A stretch of DNA of 64,000 bases from Methylomagnum ishizawai (GCF_019670005.1 NZ_AP019783.1:3250150-3314149); one strand, 5' to 3'. Numbered from the stretch's first letter, positions 51,860 through 61,936 are shown. A program made the numbers and translations. Notes: a model not told the origin generated them from the letters alone.

Positions 51860-54850
51860 ATGAAAATCCTCGAATACACCGGGCTCGATATCGGCAAGCA
51901 CAAGGCCCAATACCAGAAAGTCCTGGACGCCATCGCCCGCGACGATTTCCGCCAAGCCGATATCAAGAAGCTCGCCAATATCGCCCACGGCAAGTTCTAC
52001 CGGGCCAAGCTGGACGCCGCCACCCGCCTGCTGTTCTCGCTGGTGCGGCATGGCGACACGGTCTACGCCCTGATGTTGGAAGTGATCGAGAACCACGCCT
52101 ACGACAAATCCCGCTTCCTGCGCGGGGCCGAGGTGGACGAGGACAAACTGCCCGCCGTCGATTCCCACACCGCCGCCCAGGACGCCGACCCGGTGCGCTA
52201 CATCCACCCCGAACGGCGCGAAATCCACTTGCTGGACAAGGTCATCTCCTTCGACGACGCCCAGGAAGCCGTCTACCGCCTGCCGCCGCCCTTGATCGTG
52301 GTGGGTTCGGCGGGCAGCGGCAAAACCGCCCTGACCCTGGAAAAGCTCAAGCACACCGAGGGCGAGGTGCTATACGTCACCCATTCCGCCTATCTGGCCC
52401 AGAGCGCCCGCGACCTCTACTACGGCCATGGCTTCGACAAGGAAGGCCAGGACACCACCTTCTTCTCCTATCGCGAATTCCTGGAAAGCCTGCGCGTCCC
52501 GGAAGGCCGGGAAGCCGGTTGGCGCGATTTCTCGGCATGGTTCGGACGGATGCGCCAGCAGTTCAAGGGCATCGAAGCCCACCAGGCGTTCGAGGAAATC
52601 CGGGGCGTGATCGCCGCCGACGCGGGCGGGGTCTTGGCGCGGGAAGCCTACCGGGACTTGGGCGTGCGGCAATCGATCTTCCCTCGGGAACAGCGCGACC
52701 CGCTGTACGATTTGTTCGAGAAATACCGGGCTTGGCTGGCCGAGGCCAAGCTCTACGACCTCAACCTCGTGGCCCACGAATGGACCCCAGCCGCCGCGCC
52801 CCGCTACGATTTCGTGGTGGTGGACGAGGTGCAGGACCTCACCAACGCCCAGTTGGCCCTGGTCCTCAAAACCCTCAAGAAGCCGGGCCATTTCCTCTTG
52901 TGCGGCGATTCCAACCAGATCGTCCATCCCAATTTCTTCTCCTGGAGCAAGGTGAAAAGCCTGTTCTGGCGCGATCCCGAGTTGGCGGCGCGGCAGGAAC
53001 TCCGGGTGCTACGGGCCAATTTCCGCAACAGCCACGAGGCCACCCGCGTCGCCAACACCCTGCTCAAGATCAAGCACCGCCGCTTCGGCTCCATCGACCG
53101 CGAGAGCAATTTCCTGGTGGACGCGGTGGCGGGCGAAACCGGGGCCGTGACCGTCCTCAACGACAAGGACGCGGTGAAGAAGGAACTCAACCAGAAGACC
53201 AAAGCCTCGACCCAGTTCGCCGTGCTGGTCATGCGCGACGAGGACAAGGCCGAGGCCCGCCGGTTCTTCCAAACGCCCCTGATCTTCTCCATCCACGAGG
53301 CCAAGGGGCTGGAATACGCCAACATCATCCTCTACCGCTTCGTCTCCGACCATCGGGCCGAATTCGCCGATATCGCCGAGGGTGTGACCCCGGAGGATTT
53401 AAAAAGCGACGACCTCGAATACCGCCGCGCCAAGGACAAGGCCGACAAATCGCTGGAAGTCTACAAGTTCTATGTCAACGCCCTGTACGTGGCCCTGACC
53501 CGCGCCATCCAGAACGTCTACCTGATCGAATCCGACAGCCGCCATCCCTTGCTGGGCCTGCTCGACACCCGCGCCGGCAGCGACAAGGTGGACGTCGCGG
53601 CCAAGAACTCCACCCTGGACGATTGGCAGCGCGAAGCCCGCAAGCTGGAATTGCAGGGCAAGCAGGAACAGGCCGACGCCATCCGCGCCAATATCCTCAA
53701 GCAAACGCCGGTGCCCTGGCCGGTGTTCGACGAAGCCCGGCTGCGCGATACCCTGGTCAAGGTGTTCCGCGAGCAAGTGCCCGGCTCCAAACTCAAGCAG
53801 CAACTCTACGAATACGCCACCTGCTACGACGAGATGGTCCTGGCCGTTTTGCTCGGCCAGGAAGCCGGGTACGAAGCCGCCCGCAATTTCCACAAGCAAC
53901 GCGCCACCCTGGGTTACAAATACCTGATGCCGTATTACGGCAAGGTGTCCAAGGAGGTCTTGCAGCAATGCGAGCGCCACGGCGTCGACCACCGCACGGC
54001 GATGAACCTGACGCCCCTGATGGCGGCGGCGGTGGCGGGCAACGTGGCCCTGGTCGAAGCCCTACTGGAACGCGGTGCCAACCCGGAACTCACCGACCAC
54101 CTGGGCCGCAACGCCCTGCATTGGGCCATGGTCGAAGCATTCCGCGAACCCAAGTTCGCCCAGGGACCGTTCGCGGCCATCTACGAACGCATCGCCCCGG
54201 CCAGCATCGACCTGCGGGTCGGCGGGCGGCTGGTGCGCATCGACCGCCATCTGACCGAGTATTTCCTGTTCCAAACCCTGTGGGCGCAATTCAGGAGCCG
54301 GTTCCTGAAGCACGAATGGGGCGATTTCCCCTCGTTCGATACCGGCACGATTCTGGAGGCTTGGCAACACCTGCCCAAGAACGTGCTGAAACCCGAACGC
54401 AACAAGCGCCAGCATCTTTCCAATGTGCTGTCGCGCAACGAGATGGACCGGGATTACGCCTATAACCGGCGCTTGTTCAAGCGGATGCGCCAGGGCTGGT
54501 ATCTGTTCAACCCCGAGCTATCGGTGCGGCGCAAGACCCCCGAGGGCGAAACCTGGGTTCCGGTGTACGAGGCGCTGAACCTCAAGCTGGTGAAGGAATT
54601 CGCCCAGCCGCCGCTGTGGACCTATATCGACAACCTGCTGAAGAGCGGTGGGATCGAGCCGCCGGAGGGCGTGCCGGTGGCCTGCGAGCGGCGGGAGCGG
54701 CGTTTGCAGCACGACCGCGAGGCGGAAGCGGCGGCGCGGGCGCGGATGCAGGCCGACACGGAACGGCAGCGGCGCGAGCGGGAGGAGGAAATCCAACGGA
54801 TGCTGGAGGCTTATAAACAGCGGAAGCCTGGAAAGGGGAAGAAGAAATAG
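51860..54850 (+). CDS. Multidomain superfamily 1 helicase with ankyrin repeats and RelE-like N-terminus
   Basis: A 996-residue protein. Residues 1-92 look like a RelE/ParE-type toxin fold (YRAKLDAATRLLFSLVRHG ... LMLEVIENHAYDKSRFLRG). Then comes a UvrD/SF1 ATPase: Walker A VGSAGSGKT (148-156), Walker B VVVDEVQDL (319-327), LCGDSNQ (347-353), LRANFRN (384-390), SIHEAKGLEYANIIL (477-491) and ALYVALTRA (541-549), so all motor motifs are intact. Further on NLTPLMAAAVAGNVALVEALLERGANPELTDHLGRNALHWAM is at least one and a half ankyrin repeats. The C-terminus is a charged coiled coil. Eukaryotic TRANK1 has a comparable helicase plus ankyrin plan. The start is the ATG at 51860. It resembles antiphage-type helicase proteins; function is inferred. 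Confidence 0.72.
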   Translation: MKILEYTGLDIGKHKAQYQKVLDAIARDDFRQADIKKLANIAHGKFYRAKLDAATRLLFSLVRHGDTVYALMLEVIENHAYDKSRFLRGAEVDEDKLPAVDSHTAAQDADPVRYIHPERREIHLLDKVISFDDAQEAVYRLPPPLIVVGSAGSGKTALTLEKLKHTEGEVLYVTHSAYLAQSARDLYYGHGFDKEGQDTTFFSYREFLESLRVPEGREAGWRDFSAWFGRMRQQFKGIEAHQAFEEIRGVIAADAGGVLAREAYRDLGVRQSIFPREQRDPLYDLFEKYRAWLAEAKLYDLNLVAHEWTPAAAPRYDFVVVDEVQDLTNAQLALVLKTLKKPGHFLLCGDSNQIVHPNFFSWSKVKSLFWRDPELAARQELRVLRANFRNSHEATRVANTLLKIKHRRFGSIDRESNFLVDAVAGETGAVTVLNDKDAVKKELNQKTKASTQFAVLVMRDEDKAEARRFFQTPLIFSIHEAKGLEYANIILYRFVSDHRAEFADIAEGVTPEDLKSDDLEYRRAKDKADKSLEVYKFYVNALYVALTRAIQNVYLIESDSRHPLLGLLDTRAGSDKVDVAAKNSTLDDWQREARKLELQGKQEQADAIRANILKQTPVPWPVFDEARLRDTLVKVFREQVPGSKLKQQLYEYATCYDEMVLAVLLGQEAGYEAARNFHKQRATLGYKYLMPYYGKVSKEVLQQCERHGVDHRTAMNLTPLMAAAVAGNVALVEALLERGANPELTDHLGRNALHWAMVEAFREPKFAQGPFAAIYERIAPASIDLRVGGRLVRIDRHLTEYFLFQTLWAQFRSRFLKHEWGDFPSFDTGTILEAWQHLPKNVLKPERNKRQHLSNVLSRNEMDRDYAYNRRLFKRMRQGWYLFNPELSVRRKTPEGETWVPVYEALNLKLVKEFAQPPLWTYIDNLLKSGGIEPPEGVPVACERRERRLQHDREAEAAARARMQADTERQRREREEEIQRMLEAYKQRKPGKGKKK

Positions 54851-54866
54851 GGCGGGTTCCGCCGGA

Positions 54867-54908
54867 TTCCCAAGCCCGGCTTGCTGTGGCAAGACCGGCG
54901 CTTGGGAA
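54867..54908. repeat. Long hairpin between convergent genes
   Basis: TTCCCAAGC/GCTTGGGAA forms the outer stem, and CCGGCTTGC/GCAAGACCGG the imperfect inner part. It lies after the helicase gene and before the argJ stop. It lacks a T run, so it may only slow polymerase or be a repeat-type palindrome. Confidence 0.45.
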
Positions 54909-54924
54909 CGGGGGACATCTTGGA

Positions 54925-56136
54925 TCAAGTCCGATATTCGGCGTTGATCCTGACGTAATCGTAGGAAAAATCGCAGGTCAAAACGGTCTGGCTGGCTTCG
55001 CCCCGGCCCAGGGCCACGCGGACCAGGATATCGGGCCGGGCCATGACGGCGGCACCGGCTTCCTCGGTGTAGCCGGGGGCGCGGCCACCGTGTTCGACGA
55101 TCAAGACATCGCCCAGCCAGATCGACACGCCGTCGATGTCCAGCCCCACGCAACCGGCCCGCCCCACGGCGGCGAGGATGCGGCCCCAATTGGGATCGCT
55201 GGCGAAGAAGGCGGTCTTGACCAAGGGCGAATGGGCGATGGTCTTGGCGACGGCGTGGGCCTCGGCCTCGTCCTGGGCCGCGTCAACCTGGACGCGGATG
55301 AACTTGGTGGCTCCTTCCCCATCGCGGACGATGGCCTCGGCCAAATCGGCGCAGACTTCCCGCACCGCCTCGGCGAACAGGGGGAACCCGGCGCTGTCGA
55401 GGCGCAATTCCGGGTTGCCCGCCGCGCCCGAAGCCAGCAGCACGCAGGCATCGTTGGTGGAAGTGTCGCCGTCCACGGTGATGCAGTTGAAAGTGACATC
55501 GACCGCCTTGCCCAAGGCCGCTTGCAGGCTGGCCGCTTCGACCTTGGCATCGGTGGCGACGAAGGCCAGCATGGTCGCCATATTGGGCTGGATCATCCCC
55601 GCGCCCTTGGAGATGCCGGTGATCGTCACCGTATGGCCGTCGAGTTCCAAGGTCCGGCTGGCCAGCTTGGGCCGGGTGTCGGTGGTCATGATGGCGCGGG
55701 CGGCGCGTTCCCAGCCGTTTTCGGTCAGCGCGGCCAGGGCTTCGGGCAGGGCCGCTCCGATCTTGTCCACCGGCAGGTATTCGCCGATGACGCCGGTCGA
55801 GAACGGCATCACCCGCTCGGCGGCACCACCGGCCAGATCGGCCAACAAGCCGCACGTGGCGCGGGCATCCTCCAGGCCCCGCAGGCCGGTGCCGGCGTTG
55901 GCATTGCCGGAATTGATGAGCAACCAGCGCGGCTGCCGGGCCAGATGCTCGCGGGCCACGATGACCGGCGCGGCGCAAAAGGCGTTGCGGGTGAACACGG
56001 CGGCGGCGCTCGAACCCTCCGCCGCTTCGATCACCAGCACATCGTCCCGGCCCGCCCGCTTGATGGCGGCCCCCGCCGCGCCCAGGCGGATACCGGGAAC
56101 CGGCAGGGCTTCCATGGATTTGACGATTCGGCTCAA
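54925..56136 (-). CDS. argJ: Bifunctional ornithine acetyltransferase / N-acetylglutamate synthase ArgJ
   Basis: ArgJ recycles the acetyl group in arginine synthesis. The 403-residue precursor cuts itself before the Thr of the conserved KGAGMIQPNMATMLAF region, where the nucleophile Thr of MATML becomes the N-terminus of the beta chain. Also seen are LLINSGNANAGTG, MPFSTGVIGEYLP, and the C-terminal CDFSYDYVRINAEYRT. The length is standard. It follows secA by 17 bases on the same strand, so the two may be one transcript. Whether it is mono- or bifunctional (also making acetylglutamate from acetyl-CoA) cannot be told. Confidence 0.95.
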   Translation of the reverse strand: MSRIVKSMEALPVPGIRLGAAGAAIKRAGRDDVLVIEAAEGSSAAAVFTRNAFCAAPVIVAREHLARQPRWLLINSGNANAGTGLRGLEDARATCGLLADLAGGAAERVMPFSTGVIGEYLPVDKIGAALPEALAALTENGWERAARAIMTTDTRPKLASRTLELDGHTVTITGISKGAGMIQPNMATMLAFVATDAKVEAASLQAALGKAVDVTFNCITVDGDTSTNDACVLLASGAAGNPELRLDSAGFPLFAEAVREVCADLAEAIVRDGEGATKFIRVQVDAAQDEAEAHAVAKTIAHSPLVKTAFFASDPNWGRILAAVGRAGCVGLDIDGVSIWLGDVLIVEHGGRAPGYTEEAGAAVMARPDILVRVALGRGEASQTVLTCDFSYDYVRINAEYRT

Positions 56137-56152
56137 CTCCCTACCCTCCGCT

Positions 56153-58885
56153 TCAGGCCAGCTTGCCGTGGCATTGCTTGAATTTCATGCCCGAGCCGCA
56201 AGGACAAGGATCGTTGCGGCCCACCTTGGCGAACGGACTGGTCGAAGGCACCGCCGGACGCTGCCGTGGCTCGGCGGGAGGAGCCATTCCAGGCTCGGCC
56301 TCGGCACCAATTTCCAGGGCGCTGCCCGCCTCGGCGTGCTGGAACTGCATCTCCACGGGGGCGCTGCGCTGTTGCTCCTCCATGACCTTGACCTCCTCCT
56401 CGCTGCGCACATGCACCTTGGAGACGATGCCGATCACCTCGTGCTTGATGCCGTCCAGCATGGAGGTGAACATCTCGAAGGCTTCGCGCTTGTATTCCTG
56501 CTTGGGGTCTTTCTGGGCGTAGCCGCGCAGGTGGATGCCCTGGCGCAGATGGTCCATGGCGGCGAGATGGTCCTTCCAGGCGCTATCCAAGACCTGCAAC
56601 ATCACGGTCTTCTCGAAATGCCGCATGATCTGCACGCCGACGGACTCGACCTTGGCCTCGTAGAGCGCGTGCAATTCCTCGATGAGCTTTTGCTTGAGGC
56701 GGTCTTCGTACAAATGGGTATCCGCGTCCAACCAAGCCTGGACCGGCACCTTGGAACCCAGGTCGCGCTCCAGGGCTTCCTCCAAGCCCTTGACATCCCA
56801 TTGCTCTTCCAAGGTGTGGGGCGGGATGAATTGCTCGAACAACTGCGCGCCCACGGCTTCGCGGGCTTCGGTGATGGCGGCGGAAATATCCTCGACCTGC
56901 ATCAGTTCGTCGCGCATGTGGTAGATCACTTTGCGCTGGTCGTTGGCGACGTTGTCGTATTCCAGCAATTGCTTGCGGATATCGAAGTTGCGGGCCTCGA
57001 CCTTGCGCTGGGCGTTCTCGATGGCGCGGGTGACCCAGGGGTGTTCGATGGCCTCGCCCTGTTGCATCCCGAGCTTCTGCATCAAGGCCGCCACCCGTTC
57101 GGAGGCGAAAATCCGCATCAAGGGGTCTTGCAGCGACAGATAGAAGCGCGAGGAACCGGGGTCGCCCTGACGGCCCGAACGTCCACGCAACTGGTTGTCG
57201 ATGCGGCGCGATTCGTGACGTTCGGAACCGATGACATGCAAGCCGCCGGAAGCCACCACGTCTTCGTGGCGCTGTTTCCATTCGGCCTTGATGCGGGCGA
57301 CGGCGACCTCGTCGGCGGGATCGATCCCGCGCATGTCCTCCTCCACGCTACCGCCCAGCACGATGTCGGTACCGCGCCCGGCCATATTGGTGGCGATGGT
57401 GATGGTGCCGGGCTTGCCGGCCTGGGCCACGATATGGGCTTCCTGCTCGTGGTGCTTGGCGTTCAAGACCTGATGGGCAATGCCCTCGCGGCGCAGCAAC
57501 TGGGAAATGACCTCGGAATTCTCGATGGAGGTGGTGCCGACCAGGACCGGCTGGCGGCGCTGCACGCAATCGCGGATATCCTCGACGATGGCGTTGTGTT
57601 TTTCCTCCACCGTGAGATAGACCAAATCGCCCAAATCCTTGCGCGATACCGGCCGGTTGGCCGGGATGCACACCACTTCCAGGCCGTAGATTTGATGGAA
57701 TTCGGTGGCTTCGGTGTCGGCGGTGCCGGTCATGCCGGACAGCTTGCCATATAGGCGGAAATAGTTCTGGAAGGTGATCGAGGCCAAGGTTTGGCTTTCG
57801 TTCTGGACCTGGACGTTTTCCTTGGCCTCGACGGCTTGGTGCAGACCTTCGGACCAGCGGCGGCCCGGCATGGCGCGGCCCGTGAATTCATCGACGATGA
57901 TGACCTGGCCCTCGCGCACGATGTAGTCCACGTCGCGCTGGAAAATGGCGTGGGCCTTGAGCGAGGCGTTGATGTAGTGCATCAAGCGGATGTTGACGGC
58001 GTCGTACAGGCTCTCGTTGGGCTGGATCAAGCCATGCTGGACCAGGAGCTTCTCGATGTGTTCGTGGCCGGCCTCGGTCAGGTAGACTTGGCGCGATTTC
58101 TCGTCCACCGAGTAGTCGCCGGGACCGTGTTCCTTTTCCTGCTTGGTCAGGTGCGGCATGAGGACATTGACCTTTTGGTAAAGGTCGCTGCGGTCCTCGG
58201 AAGTGCCGGAGATGATCAGGGGCGTCCGCGCCTCGTCGATGAGGATGGAGTCCACCTCGTCCACGATGGCGAAGAATTTGTCGCGCTGCACCCGCTGTTC
58301 CTGGCTGAAGGCCATGTTGTCGCGCAGGTAGTCGAAGCCGAATTCGTTGTTGGTGCCGTAGGTGATATCGGCGGCGTAGGCTTCGCGGCGTTCCTCGTTG
58401 GACAGGTTGGTGACGATGGTGCCGACCGTGAGCCCCAGGAACCGATAGATGCGGCCCATCCAATCCGAGTCGCGGCGGGCGAGGTAGTCGTTCACCGTCA
58501 CCACATGCACGCCTTTGCCAGGAAGGGCGTTGAGATAGGCGGCCAAGGTCGCGACCAGGGTCTTGCCTTCGCCGGTCTTCATCTCGGCGATCTTGCCGTC
58601 GTTCAACACCATGCCGCCGATCAACTGCACATCGAAATGACGCATATCGAGGACGCGCCAGGAGGCTTCCCTGACGGTGGCGAAGGCTTCGGGCAACAGG
58701 GAATCGAGGGTTTCGCCCCGCGCCAGCCGTTCGCGGAATTCCTGGGTCTTGGCGCTGAGGGCGGCATCGGACAGCTGCTGGAACTCCGGCTCCAGGGCGT
58801 TGATCCGTTTGACTATTTTGGTTTTTTTCCTGACGATGCGATCGTTGCGGCTACCAACGATACTTTTGACCAGCTTGCCTAGCAT
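56153..58885 (-). CDS. secA: Preprotein translocase ATPase SecA
   Basis: SecA drives secretory proteins through SecYEG with ATP. The 910-residue protein has the DEAD-like motor with [20 protein letters not shown] (Walker A), [20 protein letters not shown] (Walker B), the preprotein-binding region, [10 protein letters not shown] and [18 protein letters not shown]. Its C-terminal zinc finger is [14 protein letters not shown]. The length matches gammaproteobacterial SecA. It is divergent from dciA, with an AT-rich -10-like TATAAT at 58947 between them. Confidence 0.97.
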   Translation of the reverse strand: MLGKLVKSIVGSRNDRIVRKKTKIVKRINALEPEFQQLSDAALSAKTQEFRERLARGETLDSLLPEAFATVREASWRVLDMRHFDVQLIGGMVLNDGKIAEMKTGEGKTLVATLAAYLNALPGKGVHVVTVNDYLARRDSDWMGRIYRFLGLTVGTIVTNLSNEERREAYAADITYGTNNEFGFDYLRDNMAFSQEQRVQRDKFFAIVDEVDSILIDEARTPLIISGTSEDRSDLYQKVNVLMPHLTKQEKEHGPGDYSVDEKSRQVYLTEAGHEHIEKLLVQHGLIQPNESLYDAVNIRLMHYINASLKAHAIFQRDVDYIVREGQVIIVDEFTGRAMPGRRWSEGLHQAVEAKENVQVQNESQTLASITFQNYFRLYGKLSGMTGTADTEATEFHQIYGLEVVCIPANRPVSRKDLGDLVYLTVEEKHNAIVEDIRDCVQRRQPVLVGTTSIENSEVISQLLRREGIAHQVLNAKHHEQEAHIVAQAGKPGTITIATNMAGRGTDIVLGGSVEEDMRGIDPADEVAVARIKAEWKQRHEDVVASGGLHVIGSERHESRRIDNQLRGRSGRQGDPGSSRFYLSLQDPLMRIFASERVAALMQKLGMQQGEAIEHPWVTRAIENAQRKVEARNFDIRKQLLEYDNVANDQRKVIYHMRDELMQVEDISAAITEAREAVGAQLFEQFIPPHTLEEQWDVKGLEEALERDLGSKVPVQAWLDADTHLYEDRLKQKLIEELHALYEAKVESVGVQIMRHFEKTVMLQVLDSAWKDHLAAMDHLRQGIHLRGYAQKDPKQEYKREAFEMFTSMLDGIKHEVIGIVSKVHVRSEEEVKVMEEQQRSAPVEMQFQHAEAGSALEIGAEAEPGMAPPAEPRQRPAVPSTSPFAKVGRNDPCPCGSGMKFKQCHGKLA

Positions 58886-58946
58886 TGCGGGTGGTTCCCA
58901 ATCCGAACTACAGAATCCGGGGATGATACCGTAAAAGCGTGGCGTT

Positions 58947-58952
58947 TATAAT
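58947..58952 (+). promoter_or_regulatory. Putative -10 element for dciA
   Basis: A perfect TATAAT in the 140-base divergent secA-dciA gap, on the plus strand, about 75 bases before the dciA start. The -35 region (around 58924, TGATAC) is a poor match, so this is a tentative promoter. Confidence 0.4.
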
Positions 58953-59026
58953 GATTCGAGTTTCCGCGGAGCTCTCACGGAGAGCCCGCCCCGCGCCGAT
59001 ATCCCCTCTTCCCCCCGGTTCCCACC

Positions 59027-59539
59027 ATGGCCGACCACCCCGAACCCGTCCGTCAACACCTGCGTAGCGAGGGTCTCGCGGCGCTCCGCACCGAATTGGA
59101 CAAGCAAGCCCGCCTGCTCCAGATCGTGCGCCAATCCCTGCCGGCCCCCCTGCGCGAACATTGCCGCCATTGCCTGCTGGAAGCCGGCGGCAAGCTCCTG
59201 CTCTACACCGAATCCGCCGCCTTCGCCTACCAGCTCAGGTTCTACGGTCCCGCCGTCGCCGCCCAGGTCGCCGAAGCCGCCGGCCTCGAAACACCGCCCG
59301 AGGTGCGGGTCCGCAACCTGACCCCCAGCGGCGCGGAACAAGCCCCCTATGCCAAGCCACGGGTGTTCCAGCCCCCGCCCGCGAGCGTCGCCGAACTGTT
59401 GCGGGAAAACGCCGCCGCCACCCCGCACGAAGACCTGCGGGAAGCCCTGTTGCGCCTGAGCCGGACCGTGGACGAATTCAACCGGCGCGGCCCTTTGGAA
59501 GAGCCGGACGGCACGCCCGACACCGGGCCGGGGCGATAG
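59027..59539 (+). CDS. dciA: DciA-like replicative helicase loader (DUF721)
   Basis: The 170-residue protein has the DUF721 domain: RQSLPAPLREHCRHCLLEAGGKLLLYTESAAFAYQLRFYGP, followed by VRVRNLTP, a small alpha-beta DNA-binding fold. A disordered Pro-rich middle and a C-terminal helix (LREALLRLSRTVDEFNRR) follow. DciA (described for Pseudomonas) loads DnaB at the origin. The position beside secA is the common one in gammaproteobacteria. It ends in a bidirectional terminator. Confidence 0.85.
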   Translation: MADHPEPVRQHLRSEGLAALRTELDKQARLLQIVRQSLPAPLREHCRHCLLEAGGKLLLYTESAAFAYQLRFYGPAVAAQVAEAAGLETPPEVRVRNLTPSGAEQAPYAKPRVFQPPPASVAELLRENAAATPHEDLREALLRLSRTVDEFNRRGPLEEPDGTPDTGPGR

Positions 59540-59609
59540 CCCCTCGATAGCCCCTCCGCCACCCGGTCCGGCGGATTCCAAGCGCAAGGCCCGCCATCCC
59601 CGGCCCGCA

Positions 59610-59643
59610 AAAAAGCCGCCATGCCCAGGCATGGCGGCTTTTT
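59610..59643. terminator. Bidirectional terminator between dciA and the RRM gene
   Basis: A perfect inverted repeat AAAAAGCCGCCATGCC / GGCATGGCGGCTTTTT separated by two bases. It has an A run at left and T run at right, so it works on both strands. Confidence 0.88.
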
Positions 59644-59705
59644 CCTGTTCCAGCCTCGCCCGCCGGGGACGGGAATCGCCGATCCCGTCCCGGCGCTATC
59701 CGCGC

Positions 59706-60020
59706 TTAGAAACGGCGTCCGGCACCAAAGCCACCCCGGCCACCGCCGAAGCCGCCGCCGGCGGGACGATCCTCGCGCGGACGGGCTTCGTTGACGGTCA
59801 GGTTGCGGCCTTCGACATCCTTGCCGTGCAACGCGGCGATGGCGGCCTGGGCCTCCTGGTCGCTGCCCATCTCGACAAAGCCGAAGCCTTTGGAACGGCC
59901 CGTTTCGCGGTCCATGATGACGTTGGCGGATTGCACCACGCCATGCGGGGCGAACATCGCTTCGAGATCGCTGTTGCCGATCCGGTAGCTCAGGTTGCCG
60001 ACATACAGTTTCTTGCTCAT
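59706..60020 (-). CDS. RRM-domain RNA-binding protein
   Basis: The 104-residue protein has one RNA recognition motif: RNP2 KLYVGNLSYRIG at 4-15 and RNP1 SKGFGFVEMGS at about 43-53, then a Gly-rich tail (GGGFGGGRGGFGAGRRF). This is the layout of bacterial/cyanobacterial cold-inducible Rbp proteins, which probably act as RNA chaperones. The start is the ATG at 60020. It is followed upstream by a second RRM gene in the same direction. Confidence 0.9.
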   Translation of the reverse strand: MSKKLYVGNLSYRIGNSDLEAMFAPHGVVQSANVIMDRETGRSKGFGFVEMGSDQEAQAAIAALHGKDVEGRNLTVNEARPREDRPAGGGFGGGRGGFGAGRRF

Positions 60021-60081
60021 AAAAACTCCAAGGGACAAAAAGACGAATAACGTAAAGGGTTGGGGTGGGATCCGGCGGGTG

Positions 60082-60348
60082 TCAGCGGCGCTTCCTGCCG
60101 CCGCGCCCACCGGGGCGTTCTTCGTTAACACGCAGACTGTTGCCGCGTAGGTTGAATCCGTTCAGGGCGCTGATCGCGGCCCGGGCCTCGTGGCCCTCCA
60201 TTTCGATAAAGCCGAAGCCGCGGCAACGGCCTGTGAATATGTCGCGCGCCAGGTTCATCGACCGGACCCGTCCGTGTTCGGCGAACAGCGCGGTGAATTC
60301 CTGCTCGGTGAGGTCGGGCGGCAGATTGCCCGCGTATATTCTCAGCAT
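60082..60348 (-). CDS. Second small RRM-domain RNA-binding protein
   Basis: The 88-residue protein is one RRM domain: RNP2 LRIYAGNLPPD and RNP1 CRGFGFIEMEG, with a short Arg-rich tail (GGRGGRKRR). It is a paralogue of the downstream RRM gene, which follows 61 bases later, but lacks its Gly-rich tail. The leader upstream (60349-60619) is about 270 bases without a gene; a possible -35 TTAGGC and -10 TATGCT are at 60597-60592 and 60573-60568, which would give a leader of about 210 bases. Long leaders are usual for cold-regulated genes; this is inference. Confidence 0.88.
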   Translation of the reverse strand: MLRIYAGNLPPDLTEQEFTALFAEHGRVRSMNLARDIFTGRCRGFGFIEMEGHEARAAISALNGFNLRGNSLRVNEERPGGRGGRKRR

Positions 60349-60619
60349 AAGATTCCTCGGGTTGTGGCCCGGTGCCTGGCGGCACGACGCCAATCCTGGC
60401 GCGGGCGGGCGATAAAGGTGACCACAGGATCGCTTCCGGGGGAGGCATCGCGTGCGGTTTGCGGGAGGAGGCGGGGCTAGCAGAGAGGTGCCGGGAGGCA
60501 GTGACTGACGGGAAGTTCCGAATCCTCGGGACGCAGGCCATACCCGCGTCGCCGACAAACTAAGGACAGCATACGCTGTTTCTGGGAAAACGCCTAATCC
60601 TAATCGGGATTTCCAGCGT

Positions 60620-60940
60620 TCAGCGCGACGCGACCAGCCTGGGTCCCACATTCAACAAAGTCACCCGCCCCCCCAAGAGATGCACGCCACCCCGGCGGCG
60701 GTTGTCGCCGGTATCGCTGTACTCGAATTCGTAGACGCGCCACCAAGCGATCCAGCCCTCGGCGGTGCGGGTGGGCCGCAAGCGGGCCAGGACCACGGTC
60801 TCGTCCAGGAATTGCAAGCCCTCGGCCCGGCAGGCCTCACGCACGGCGGCGAGGGCGGTTTCCCGCGCCTGGGTGTTTTCGTACCACAGCCAGCCGCATC
60901 CGGCCACGGCCAGGAAGATCAGTATTTCCACGGTGTTCAT
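60620..60940 (-). CDS. DUF3301 family protein
   Basis: The 106-residue protein starts MNTVEILIFLAVAGCGWLWYENTQARETALAAVREAC, with one N-terminal membrane helix and a cytoplasmic part, and has QFLDETVVLARLRPTRTAEGWIAWWRVYEFEYSDTGDNRRRGGV, which is the DUF3301 signature. It is predicted to be a small inner-membrane protein of unknown role. The ATG at 60940 is chosen because the hydrophobic helix begins there; an ATG at 60955 also exists. Confidence 0.85.
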   Translation of the reverse strand: MNTVEILIFLAVAGCGWLWYENTQARETALAAVREACRAEGLQFLDETVVLARLRPTRTAEGWIAWWRVYEFEYSDTGDNRRRGGVHLLGGRVTLLNVGPRLVASR

Positions 60941-61081
60941 ATCGGGTTCGCGCACAGGTTCATTGGTGGGTGCCCAGCGTGCCGGCGGTCGCGTCCGGGG
61001 TGGGATCCAGGAGCGTCGTCCAAGCTGCCCTCGGCCTGGGCCGGGAACCGGGTCCTGGGCGGGATGGCGGCGCGGGCGGGG

Positions 61082-61936
61082 TCACGCCCTGGGCGCGGCA
61101 CCGTTGCCGACCAGGATATCCCGGACATTGGCGGCGATGGTCTGGGCGAGGTCGTCGGTGGGCAAATCGTTGGCGTCGGTGCCGAAGGGATTTTCCACCT
61201 CCTCGGCGATGATTTCCAAACTGCCCAGGACGTAGAAGATAAAGGTGGTGAACAGCGCCGTCCAATAGCCGAAGGAATCCACGAACACGAAGGGCATGGA
61301 CACGATGTAGGCGAACACGAACTTCTTGATGAAGAGGCTATACGAATAAGGGATCGGGGTTTTCTTGATCCGCTCGCAGGCCCCGCAAATCTCGGTGAGC
61401 TGGCTCAGGTCGGGGTTCAACATCAGGACGTGTTCGGCGGTCAGGTCGCCGCGCCGGTAAAGGCCGTCGATCTCCGCGAACAAATAGGCGGCGACGGCGT
61501 TGGGGGCATGGCGGATCGGGCCTTTGTGGGGTGGGTTGGCGTCGCGCAAATGGTCCTTCAGGGTCGCGGCGTAGGCGCCCAGTTGGGTGGCGAGCGCGGG
61601 GCGGACGGGATGGCCCTTGCGCAGATAGGCGTTGAGCTTCAAGGCCAGATTGCGCGAGGTATTGACCAGGGAACCCCAGAGCTTGCGCCCTTCCCACCAG
61701 CGCTCGTAGGCGGTGTTGGTGCGGAACACCAGGAGCAGCGAAATCACGAAACCCAGCAGCGAATGCACCGCCGTGGTGGAACTCAGATGTTCCGGCCAGA
61801 GTTCCCGGTCCACGAAGGCGATCCCCCCCGAGAACACCCCGACCGTCGCCATGGCCGGCAGCAAGCGCCTGAAGGTGTCGCTCTTGTGGAATTTGAAAAT
61901 CAGTCCCCACCAGGATTTGGGATCGTAGGTAATCAC
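61082..61936 (-). CDS. Bestrophin-family (UPF0187) anion channel protein
   Basis: The 284-residue protein starts MITYDPKSWWGLIFKFHKSDTFRRLLPAM, then has two membrane hairpins with AVHSLLGFVISLLLVFRTNTAYERWWEGRKLWGSLVNTSRNLA, and a C-terminal half with TPIPYSYSLFIKKFVFAYIVSMPF and LEIIAEEVENPFGTDANDLPTDDLAQTI. These are the marks of bestrophin/YneE-type proteins, which form pentameric anion or cation channels in the inner membrane. The ion is not known for the bacterial members in general. Confidence 0.9.
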   Translation of the reverse strand: MITYDPKSWWGLIFKFHKSDTFRRLLPAMATVGVFSGGIAFVDRELWPEHLSSTTAVHSLLGFVISLLLVFRTNTAYERWWEGRKLWGSLVNTSRNLALKLNAYLRKGHPVRPALATQLGAYAATLKDHLRDANPPHKGPIRHAPNAVAAYLFAEIDGLYRRGDLTAEHVLMLNPDLSQLTEICGACERIKKTPIPYSYSLFIKKFVFAYIVSMPFVFVDSFGYWTALFTTFIFYVLGSLEIIAEEVENPFGTDANDLPTDDLAQTIAANVRDILVGNGAAPRA

